NCBI GenBank assembly: GCA_009699825.1
Contig: WLNM01000080.1
Location: forward strand, 1-5,463
Direction: 5' to 3'
DNA length: 5,463 nt
Origin: Actinomycetota bacterium
GTDB taxonomy: Bacteria; Actinomycetota; Actinomycetes; Nanopelagicales; Nanopelagicaceae
The number at the start of each line of letters is the position of its first letter. Positions within the stretch are counted from its first letter, which is position 1. Positions 1 through 5,463 of this stretch are shown here, piece after piece. A model generated the notes under the pieces. That model did not search any database, was not told the DNA's origin, and was given only the letters and a program-made list of their open reading frames with translations. A program made the position numbers and the translations under genes.

Positions 1-430
1 ACGCTGCATTTAGTCGAGGTACGCATGGAGAAATTTGAGTAATCGTAGTTGTTGGTTGCGAAGTTCCGATGCCTGCAAAAATGCCAATCAGAATCACAAA
101 ACCCAAAACAAAGTGTAGAAATGATCCTGCACCAAGTACAACCAATTTACGTCCTGAATTCGCTTTGAAAAAAGCTCGGGATTCTTCACCGGCGGGCATT
201 TCATCCGTGGCGGTCATACCTTCAATGCGGCAATAACCTCCCGCAGGAATGGCTTTGATACCAAACTCAGTTTCGCCTTTGGTGAAAGACCAAATTCTTT
301 TTCCAAATCCAAGAAAGAATTCACTGACTCGCATTCCATATTTTTTTGCGGTGATGTAGTGACCAAATTCGTGAATCATGACTGACAGGAGTAGTGCGAT
401 GACAAAAGCTAAAATTCCAACAATTTTCAT
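1..430 (-). CDS. rip1: Site-2 intramembrane zinc metalloprotease, Rip1/RseP family (M50), N-terminal part
   Basis: Only the first 143 codons are present; the gene runs off the left edge. The protein opens with a hydrophobic segment (about residues 3-19) that leads straight into the M50 zinc-binding motif HEFGH at residues 20-24, where H20 and H24 are metal ligands and E21 is the catalytic base. Further family marks are GFGKRIWS (41-48), the PAGGY block (62-66) followed by IEGMT, and a second hydrophobic segment at about 97-121. The order closely resembles what I recall of Mycobacterium tuberculosis Rip1. Members cleave transmembrane proteins, typically anti-sigma factors, inside the membrane after a first cut elsewhere. 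The missing part should hold the PDZ domain and the NPxPxxDGG-type motif with the third zinc ligand. The start overlaps the dxr stop by one base (TAATG on the minus strand) and has no Shine-Dalgarno sequence, so translation is probably coupled to dxr. Confidence 0.93.
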   Translation of the reverse strand, partial: MKIVGILAFVIALLLSVMIHEFGHYITAKKYGMRVSEFFLGFGKRIWSFTKGETEFGIKAIPAGGYCRIEGMTATDEMPAGEESRAFFKANSGRKLVVLGAGSFLHFVLGFVILIGIFAGIGTSQPTTTITQISPCVPRLNAA

Positions 431-1575
431 TAAGAAACCATTCGTTCTAATACTTCTCGGGCAACAGTGTGTGCATCTTGCTCGATTGCACTGACATCAC
501 TTAAATCTCTAATTGCACTGGGGGAAGATCCACCAAGACGTTGCACACTCCGATCAACACATTCCATGATTGATGTAAATGATATAGAACCTTTAAGAAA
601 AGCATCGACTGCAACTTCATTTGCTGCATTAAAGATTGCTGGCAACCCTCCACCAAGTTCTCCACACCGCTTGGCTAATTCAATCGCGGGAAAACGTTCA
701 TGATCTATGGGTTCAAAATTCCATGAATGCACTCGCTTCCAATCCAATGCAGGCGTTGCCGCTTTTAATCGGTCGGGCCAATTAAGTGCATATGCAATCG
801 GACCGCTCATATTTGGTGGGCTGGCTTGTGCAATGGTTGCCCCATCAATGAATTCCACCATTGAATGAATTACAGATTGAGGGTGAATGATTGCCTCTAT
901 TTGTGAGTACTCCATCGCATACAGATGGTGCGCTTCAATAATCTCGTGAGCTTTATTTACAAGGGTTGCAGAATTAATCGAAATCACTGGACCCATTGAC
1001 CATGTTGGATGAGCGAGCGCTTCATCCACGGTAACTGAAGATAAATCTTTTCTCTCTCGAAATGGGCCACCTGAAGCCGTAAGAATCAATTTTGAAACGT
1101 CATTTCTTTTTCCTGCCATCAAACATTGCCACAACGCGCTGTGCTCGGAGTCCACTGGAATAATCTGATTTTCTCTAGCCAGTGACATAACTAAATCTCC
1201 TGCAGCTACAAGTGATTCCTTATTTGCAAGAGCCAGACGATTGCCAACCTTAAGAGCACTCAAAGTTGCGGCTAATCCAATAGAACCAGTGATTGCATTG
1301 AGAACTACATCGCATGTAACAGATGCAACCTGTGCGGCCGCATCAGCTCCATCGATAACTGTCACGCCAGGCAAGGCTTCGCGAATGAGTTCCGCATTAT
1401 GGATTGTCCCGACAACACTTACATTAAACTTTTTTGCCTGCTCAATAAGCGCCTTCGGATTATTTCCTGCAGAACTAAGACCGACAATACGAAATTTTCC
1501 TGGGTTAGCAGCGACTAAATCCAATGCTTGAACTCCGATAGAACCTGTTGACCCAAGAATCACCAGATCTCTCAT
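430..1575 (-). CDS. dxr: 1-deoxy-D-xylulose 5-phosphate reductoisomerase (MEP pathway)
   Basis: This cytosolic NADPH-dependent enzyme (also called IspC, the fosmidomycin target) converts 1-deoxy-D-xylulose 5-phosphate to 2-C-methyl-D-erythritol 4-phosphate, the first committed step toward isoprenoids. The 381-residue protein is slightly shorter than the E. coli enzyme (398). Visible marks are the nucleotide-binding GSTGSIG (8-14), ANKESLV (117-123), VDSEH with metal ligands D142 and E144 (141-145), ASGGPFR with phosphate-binding S168 (167-173), the active-site lid HPTWSMG with W192 (189-195), and N207, K208 and third metal ligand E211. The C-terminal NAANEVAV (316-323) is also typical. One oddity is that the usual NKGLE reads NKAHE here (207-211). 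The ATG at 1575 is preceded by GAGAAG eight bases upstream, and GSTGSIG sits at the expected distance from it. It is first in a minus-strand operon with rip1 and divergent from gabT. Confidence 0.98.
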   Translation of the reverse strand: MRDLVILGSTGSIGVQALDLVAANPGKFRIVGLSSAGNNPKALIEQAKKFNVSVVGTIHNAELIREALPGVTVIDGADAAAQVASVTCDVVLNAITGSIGLAATLSALKVGNRLALANKESLVAAGDLVMSLARENQIIPVDSEHSALWQCLMAGKRNDVSKLILTASGGPFRERKDLSSVTVDEALAHPTWSMGPVISINSATLVNKAHEIIEAHHLYAMEYSQIEAIIHPQSVIHSMVEFIDGATIAQASPPNMSGPIAYALNWPDRLKAATPALDWKRVHSWNFEPIDHERFPAIELAKRCGELGGGLPAIFNAANEVAVDAFLKGSISFTSIMECVDRSVQRLGGSSPSAIRDLSDVSAIEQDAHTVAREVLERMVS

Positions 1576-1576
1576 G

Positions 1577-1612
1577 TGGATATCTTCTCACGGCCAAAGT
1601 AGACTGGGAAAA
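1577..1612 (+). promoter_or_regulatory. Predicted leaderless promoter of gabT
   Basis: TAGACT (1600-1605) fits the -10 consensus TANNNT and is followed by exactly six bases, GGGAAA, then the gabT ATG at 1612. The A of the start codon is therefore the expected transcription start, giving a leaderless mRNA. A 17-base spacer upstream leads to TGGATA (1577-1582), a 4-of-6 match to TTGACA. There is no Shine-Dalgarno sequence at a usable distance, which agrees with leaderless initiation. The -35 lies within the dxr leader region. Confidence 0.6.
1584..1601 (-). promoter_or_regulatory. Predicted dxr promoter -10 and ribosome-binding site
   Basis: On the minus strand TACTTT (1601-1596) fits a TANNNT -10 element. 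Six bases further on, position 1589 would be the transcription start. That leaves a 14-base leader beginning GAGAAG (1589-1584), a partial Shine-Dalgarno sequence eight bases before the dxr ATG. No convincing -35 hexamer is visible; that region lies inside the first codons of gabT. The -10 overlaps the gabT -10 on the other strand by two bases. Read from sequence only, so moderate confidence. Confidence 0.45.
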
Positions 1613-2955
1613 TGAGCACACCACATACGCCCGTAGAGCAAAAACGTAAAGTCATCACGGCAATTCCTGGTCCTAAATCCGAGCAAATTATCGCGCGCAG
1701 AGCTGCTGCGGTTTCAGCATCACTCGGAATGGCAATGCCTGCGGTTATAGAACGCGCCGCTGGTGGAATATTAGTTGACGTCGATGGTAATCACATTATC
1801 GATCTGGGTGCCGGTATTGCTGTTGTAAATGTAGGCAATAGTGCGCCACATGTTGTTGAAAATGTTCAAAAACAAGTTGCAGCATTTACCCACACATGTT
1901 TCATGGTTGCGCCTTATCTGGGATACATCGAAGTGTGCGAAGCACTCAATCGACTAACACCTGGAAAATTTGCAAAGAAATCGGTACTACTTAACTCCGG
2001 AGCAGAAGCTCTCGAGAATGCTGTAAAAATTGCTCGCTCATTTACCAAACGTCAGGCAATTGTTGTCTTCGAACATGGTTACCACGGTCGTACAAATCTA
2101 ACGATGGGTATGACTGCGAAAAATATGCCGTACAAAGATAGTTTTGGTCCATTTACTCCAGAAATTTATCGCATGCCAATGGCTTACCCATATCGCTGGG
2201 AAGGCGGAGCGGCGGCTTGTGAAAAAGATGCACTCGATGTTGTAATTCACAAGATGGATAAAGAAATTGGCGGAAAGAACATTGCCGCAATCGTTATCGA
2301 ACCGATCCAAGGCGAAGGTGGATTTATCATTCCACCTAAGGGCTTCATGCCTGGGTTAGCAAAATATGCAAAAGATAATGGTGCACTCTTCATTGCAGAT
2401 GAAGTCCAAACTGGTTTTGCTCGCACTGGCCAGATGTTTGCCTCCGAAGATGAAAATCTTGAACCTGATTTGATTACAACTGCCAAGGGAATTGCCGGTG
2501 GTTTACCACTTGCAGCGGTCACAGGTCGCGCAGATGTCATGGATTCAATTCATGCAAGTGGATTAGGTGGCACATACGGTGGCTCACCTGTGGCTTGCGC
2601 AGCAGCGCTAGGTGCAATTCAAACTATTGAAGAGGACAAGCTTGTTGATCGTGCTAAGAAAATCGGCACAATTATGAGTGATGAACTCAATAAAATGAAA
2701 GCTAAGCATTCAATAATCGGTGAAGTTCGTGGCCGTGGAGCAATGCAAGCAATAGAACTCGTAATCCCTGGTGGCACAGAACCAAATACCGCCGCCCTTG
2801 GAAAAATTGTTAAGTATTGCCAAGAAAAGGGCGTGTTAATTCTGACAGCTGGAACTTATTCAAACGTGATTCGTTTGATTCCACCGCTTGTGATTCCTGA
2901 AGATTTATTGCGAGAAGGTTTATCTATTCTTGATGAGGCTTTAGCGACTATCTAA
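1612..2955 (+). CDS. gabT: 4-aminobutyrate--2-oxoglutarate transaminase (class III PLP aminotransferase)
   Basis: The predicted reaction moves the amino group of GABA to 2-oxoglutarate, giving succinic semialdehyde and glutamate in the cytosol. The 447-residue protein is full length for the actinobacterial GabT type. The N-terminal region with IPGPKS (18-23), RRAAAV (29-34) and DLGAGIAV (64-71) follows that type closely. PLP-site marks are NSGAEA (128-133), YHGRT (157-161) with the ring-stacking aromatic Y157 and R160 (matching E. coli R141, which contacts the substrate carboxylate), IEPIQGEGG (229-237) with E230, IADEVQTG (261-268) with D263 pairing to the pyridine nitrogen, the Schiff-base lysine K292 in TTAKGIAGG, and TYGG with phosphate-binding T321. 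The ATG at 1612 is fixed by the leaderless promoter. Related omega-transaminases acting on 5-aminovalerate or putrescine share this fold, so a broader amine range is possible. The gene ends four bases from the convergent ureohydrolase gene. Confidence 0.93.
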   Translation: MSTPHTPVEQKRKVITAIPGPKSEQIIARRAAAVSASLGMAMPAVIERAAGGILVDVDGNHIIDLGAGIAVVNVGNSAPHVVENVQKQVAAFTHTCFMVAPYLGYIEVCEALNRLTPGKFAKKSVLLNSGAEALENAVKIARSFTKRQAIVVFEHGYHGRTNLTMGMTAKNMPYKDSFGPFTPEIYRMPMAYPYRWEGGAAACEKDALDVVIHKMDKEIGGKNIAAIVIEPIQGEGGFIIPPKGFMPGLAKYAKDNGALFIADEVQTGFARTGQMFASEDENLEPDLITTAKGIAGGLPLAAVTGRADVMDSIHASGLGGTYGGSPVACAAALGAIQTIEEDKLVDRAKKIGTIMSDELNKMKAKHSIIGEVRGRGAMQAIELVIPGGTEPNTAALGKIVKYCQEKGVLILTAGTYSNVIRLIPPLVIPEDLLREGLSILDEALATI

Positions 2956-2959
2956 CGAA

Positions 2960-3958
2960 TTAGCGGTCCAACAAGTTCTGTGTTGGCGAGTACGGCTTGC
3001 CAGATCTGCGCTTTGCGATCGCACTTAGCGCTTCAAGTACGACACGGTTTGCAAGTATCGCTGTGATATCTGCGCTATCAAATGCTGGCGCGACTTCAAC
3101 TACATCAATTCCAACAACTGGTAGTTCTAGACAAATCCGGCGCACTGCTTCGAGTAATTCACGACTCGTCATTCCACCTGGTTCGGGAGTTCCGGTACCT
3201 GGTGCCATGCCTGGATCAACAACATCTATATCTACGGATAAGAAAACGCCATCACATTGATCGGTAAGAGTTGCGAAAGATTCATCTAACACAACATTTA
3301 AACCACGGTGATGAATCTCAGTCATTTCATAACTGCGCATACCTTGATCGCGCATCCACTTAAGTGTTTCATCTCCCGGCCAATATCCACGCAATCCAAG
3401 TTGCAAGAATCGATCTCCACGTACTGCGCCGGATTCGATTAATCGACGCATTGGAGTTCCGTGTCCTTCAAGTGCGCCAAATTGTGAATCACCCGTATCT
3501 GCGTGTGCATCAAAGTGAATCATTGAAATTTTCCCAAGGCCGCGGTGTGCAGCAATACCTGCAACATCAGCTGAAGCAATGGAGTGGTCACCACCAAGAA
3601 TTACTGGAATTATTCCGGCACGTGAAATTTTTTCTGTTGCAACAGCAAGTACTTCCAGAGACTTCTTTAAATCTCCCCCTGGCATCAATAAATCACCAGC
3701 ATCCAAAACCTTTAGATCTTTAAGCCCATCTGTACGAAGAGCCATATGTGGACGTTCGCCATCATGAGGCAAATAATCTCCACCGCGAATCGCTTGTGGT
3801 CCAAACTTTGCACCAGAGCGATGAGACGTTCCACTATCAATTGGTGCACCAACAATAATTACATCGGCACCTTGATATGTTTTTGGATCATCGAGATCAC
3901 ATTCACCAATTCCAAGAAATGTGAATTTTGGACCATACATATTCCCAAGGTTTGCCAT
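2960..3958 (-). CDS. speB: Ureohydrolase of the agmatinase/guanidinobutyrase family
   Basis: The family uses a two-metal (usually manganese) centre to hydrolyse a guanidino group to urea and an amine: agmatine to putrescine, 4-guanidinobutyrate to GABA, or 3-guanidinopropionate to beta-alanine. All signatures are present in the 332-residue protein: GGDHS with H125, DAHAD with D150, H152 and D154, SVDIDVVDP with D243 and D245, GHGTPM with H166, and E288 in EVAP, the position that contacts the guanidino group in arginase. PGTGTPEPGG (253-262) and the C-terminal ADITAILANR region are also typical. The GHGTPMRR segment resembles Pseudomonas guanidinobutyrase more than E. coli agmatinase as I recall them, so the speB label is the default and not a proven substrate. 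The ATG at 3958 is chosen because a -10 hexamer sits exactly six bases upstream. It lies 23 bases after the FAD oxidase gene and faces gabT, whose substrate GABA would be the direct product of guanidinobutyrase activity. Confidence 0.9.
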   Translation of the reverse strand: MANLGNMYGPKFTFLGIGECDLDDPKTYQGADVIIVGAPIDSGTSHRSGAKFGPQAIRGGDYLPHDGERPHMALRTDGLKDLKVLDAGDLLMPGGDLKKSLEVLAVATEKISRAGIIPVILGGDHSIASADVAGIAAHRGLGKISMIHFDAHADTGDSQFGALEGHGTPMRRLIESGAVRGDRFLQLGLRGYWPGDETLKWMRDQGMRSYEMTEIHHRGLNVVLDESFATLTDQCDGVFLSVDIDVVDPGMAPGTGTPEPGGMTSRELLEAVRRICLELPVVGIDVVEVAPAFDSADITAILANRVVLEALSAIAKRRSGKPYSPTQNLLDR

Positions 3959-3984
3959 GGGTTAAGAATACGTCTAATTAATTA
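3959..3984 (-). promoter_or_regulatory. Predicted leaderless promoter of the ureohydrolase gene, with short repeats
   Basis: On the minus strand TATTCT (3970-3965) fits TANNNT and is followed by six bases, TAACCC, then the ATG at 3958, the same geometry as the gabT promoter. The gap has no Shine-Dalgarno sequence, so the gene is probably also read from its own leaderless transcript. Just upstream lies a perfect 10-base palindrome TAATTAATTA (3975-3984), which includes the stop codon of the FAD oxidase gene. No clear -35 hexamer was found. Confidence 0.55.
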
Positions 3985-5394
3985 AGAATCGAAACCTAAA
4001 CCAAGGCGATCTAAGAGTTTAAGCCAGAGATTTCGCTTACCTTCGTGCTCATCAGCATAATTAATTGACCATTGCGTCAGGCGAATAAAGAGGAATCTAA
4101 ACGGTTCTGGCGGAAATGGCAGTGGCTTTCTACGAACCATTTTTAGACGAGTTCGTTCTGTATCTAAACCATCAACAAGATCTAATAGAACTTGCGCGCC
4201 GAAACGAGTAGATGCAACTCCGAGACCAGTAAATCCAAGAACGTATGCAACACGTTTGCGATATGCACGACCCCAAAACGGTGAGAATCGGGAGCATGTA
4301 TCGATTGCTCCACCCCACCCATGAGTGAATTTGATTCCCTTTAACTGCGGAAATGTTTCTAAGAAATCCGCTGCGAGGTACGCGTACGTTTCTGCATCTG
4401 TTTCATACTCTTGACGAGCTTTTCCGCGGAAGTGATAAATAGCGTCATAGCCACCCCACAAGATTGCTCCTTCAGAAGTAACACGGTAATAATGGAATTG
4501 ATTTCCTGCTTCTGATAAGCCTTCCTTGCCGACCCATCCAATTGCCTCCCACTGTTCTTGCGTCAGAGGCTCAGTAACAACTTGGAAATCATAAACTGGC
4601 ACAACATATTTGCGTGCACTCTTGATCAAAGACTTAAATACATTTGTTGCTAGAGCTACCTTGTCGGCATAAACACTTCCGTAAGGAGTGTGAACAATAA
4701 TTCCATCGCTCGTACGTTCTAGCCATTCAACCTTGCTGTTCTCGTAAATTTTTACACCGAGTGAGAGACAGACTTTTTCCAACCCCCACACCAATCGAGC
4801 TGGATCAACGAGCGCTGTTCCGTCTGCATCCCATAACGCGCCTTTATATATCGGAGAATTGACGCGAGCTTGTACTTCAGCTTGAGATAAAACTTCAACG
4901 TGATCTCCATATTGATTTCGAAGATCAGCTTCTTCTTTCATGCCATCTAATTGCCAATCCTTTACCGCAACGCGGAGTTCGCCTGTTCGTTGCCAATCAC
5001 AATCAATTCCATACTTCTTAATTGTTTCTTCAATTTGATCAAGATTTTCACGTCCCATGCGTTCAAGTTCTGAAATATCATCTTTGAATCGGCGATATCC
5101 ATTGATAAATCCGTGCGTTAGGGATGAGTTGCAAAATCCACCGTTACGTCCGGATGCGCCAAAACCAGTTTCGCGTTGTTCAACAATGATAACTTCGCGT
5201 TCTGGATTGCGCTCTTTTGCCAAAAGTGCAGTCCACAAACCGGTGTAACCCGCTCCAACAATGCAGAGATCCGTTGTCACATCTCCAATAAGAGTTGGAT
5301 GTGGTTCAGGTTCGAGAGGATCTGCATCAAGCCAATAAAGTTCTGGCTGCATTACGGAGAGGTGTTTAAGAATATGAGGGTCGATGTCTGACAT
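3982..5394 (-). CDS. FAD-dependent amine oxidase, DAO family, PuuB/OrdL-like
   Basis: The 470-residue protein is a probable soluble flavoenzyme that oxidises a C-N bond of an amine or amino acid. A leader of about 40 residues containing YWLDAD (20-25) precedes the Rossmann FAD motif IVGAGYTG (45-52), the ribose-binding acid E72, and the GFGASGRNGG block (77-86) typical of OrdL and gamma-glutamylputrescine oxidase (PuuB) relatives. WGGAIDTC (360-367) and GFTGLGVASTRFGAQVL (387-403) form the usual C-terminal FAD-contacting region. A basic and aromatic tail follows from about 420. It has no signal peptide or membrane helix. Context (ureohydrolase 23 bases downstream, gabT beyond) favours putrescine, gamma-glutamylputrescine or a related amine as substrate, but sarcosine, proline and other amino acids are oxidised by the same fold, so no symbol is given. 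The ATG at 5394 is the only start consistent with an in-frame stop 27 bases upstream. It lacks a clear ribosome-binding site. Confidence 0.85.
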   Translation of the reverse strand: MSDIDPHILKHLSVMQPELYWLDADPLEPEPHPTLIGDVTTDLCIVGAGYTGLWTALLAKERNPEREVIIVEQRETGFGASGRNGGFCNSSLTHGFINGYRRFKDDISELERMGRENLDQIEETIKKYGIDCDWQRTGELRVAVKDWQLDGMKEEADLRNQYGDHVEVLSQAEVQARVNSPIYKGALWDADGTALVDPARLVWGLEKVCLSLGVKIYENSKVEWLERTSDGIIVHTPYGSVYADKVALATNVFKSLIKSARKYVVPVYDFQVVTEPLTQEQWEAIGWVGKEGLSEAGNQFHYYRVTSEGAILWGGYDAIYHFRGKARQEYETDAETYAYLAADFLETFPQLKGIKFTHGWGGAIDTCSRFSPFWGRAYRKRVAYVLGFTGLGVASTRFGAQVLLDLVDGLDTERTRLKMVRRKPLPFPPEPFRFLFIRLTQWSINYADEHEGKRNLWLKLLDRLGLGFDS

Positions 5395-5398
5395 CGCG

Positions 5399-5461
5399 CT
5401 ATCCGGCCTTAACCGGAATCACCCCTTCAATCACAAATCGTAGTTGGCCCGGGTCCTCCGG
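5399..5461 (-). CDS. Possible C-terminal tail of an upstream gene (partial)
   Basis: On the minus strand one frame is open from the right edge for 20 codons to a TAG at 5401-5399, four bases before the FAD oxidase ATG. The residues end in RFVIEGVIPVKAG, a plausible protein tail. The close spacing would fit an operon that supplies transcription for the oxidase gene, for which no promoter of the leaderless type is visible. The stretch is too short to identify a family, and an open frame of 20 codons also arises by chance, so this is tentative. Confidence 0.3.
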   Translation of the reverse strand, partial: PEDPGQLRFVIEGVIPVKAG

Positions 5462-5463
5462 AA

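Noticed and set aside
1241..1531. Plus-strand open frame of 96 codons opposite the dxr N-terminal region
   Set aside because: It covers the conserved NADPH-binding part of dxr in antisense and has no independent support.
2247..2540. Minus-strand open frame of 97 codons inside gabT
   Set aside because: Antisense shadow of the PLP-lysine region of gabT, with no start signal or recognisable motif.
2968..2986. Inverted repeat CCAACA/TGTTGG with a 7-base loop as an intrinsic terminator of gabT or the ureohydrolase gene
   Set aside because: The stem is only six pairs and no T-run follows on either strand; it also lies inside the ureohydrolase coding sequence.
3364..3723. Plus-strand open frame of 119 codons opposite the ureohydrolase gene
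   Set aside because: It lies wholly antisense to a gene with all catalytic motifs, its product resembles no family I know, and it is rich in the H, Q and L expected from reverse-strand reading.
5402..5417. Inverted repeat TCCGG/CCGGA upstream of the FAD oxidase as an operator or terminator
   Set aside because: Five-base arms and a six-base loop with no T-run are within chance, and it falls inside the possible tail of an upstream gene.
1..5463. tRNA, rRNA, CRISPR array, insertion sequence, phage or defence genes
   Set aside because: Nearly every base belongs to recognisable metabolic or housekeeping genes; no spaced repeats, transposase motifs or tRNA-like folds were seen.

Overview
This 5.5-kb window looks like the chromosome of a moderately low-GC actinobacterium. 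Three things suggest this. The dxr - rip1 gene pair is a standard actinobacterial arrangement. GabT and the ureohydrolase have the motifs and N-termini I associate with actinobacterial homologues. Two genes have a -10-like TANNNT hexamer placed exactly six bases before their ATG, the hallmark of leaderless transcripts common in that phylum. By eye the GC content is in the 40s percent, below that of Streptomyces or Mycobacterium, which would fit the small freshwater actinobacteria (Nanopelagicales/acI type). That placement is inference from style, not a database match.

Left part, minus strand: dxr (1575 to 430) encodes the committed enzyme of the MEP isoprenoid pathway. Its stop codon shares a base with the start of rip1, an M50 site-2 protease cut off by the left edge at residue 143. 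In other actinobacteria ispG usually follows, and it would lie beyond the left edge.

Middle, plus strand: gabT (1612 to 2955), a PLP-dependent 4-aminobutyrate aminotransferase, is divergent from dxr across only 36 bases. Those bases hold two predicted promoters whose -10 hexamers overlap by two bases. gabT ends four bases from the end of the next, convergent gene.

Right part, minus strand: a ureohydrolase of the agmatinase/guanidinobutyrase family (3958 to 2960) lies 23 bases downstream of an FAD-dependent amine oxidase of the DAO/PuuB-OrdL type (5394 to 3982). The ureohydrolase also appears to have its own leaderless promoter in that gap. At the right edge a 20-codon open tail may be the end of a further upstream gene in the same direction.

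Together, gabT, the ureohydrolase and the FAD oxidase make a coherent nitrogen-scavenging set. The ureohydrolase would release urea from a guanidino compound (agmatine or 4-guanidinobutyrate), the oxidase would oxidise an amine such as putrescine or its gamma-glutamyl form, and GabT would pass the resulting GABA on as succinic semialdehyde. The exact substrates cannot be read from the sequence. All five main genes are intact where visible, and no gap between genes exceeds 70 bases. I saw no RNA gene, mobile element, CRISPR array or clearly novel system; the most interesting signals are in promoter architecture and substrate choice.
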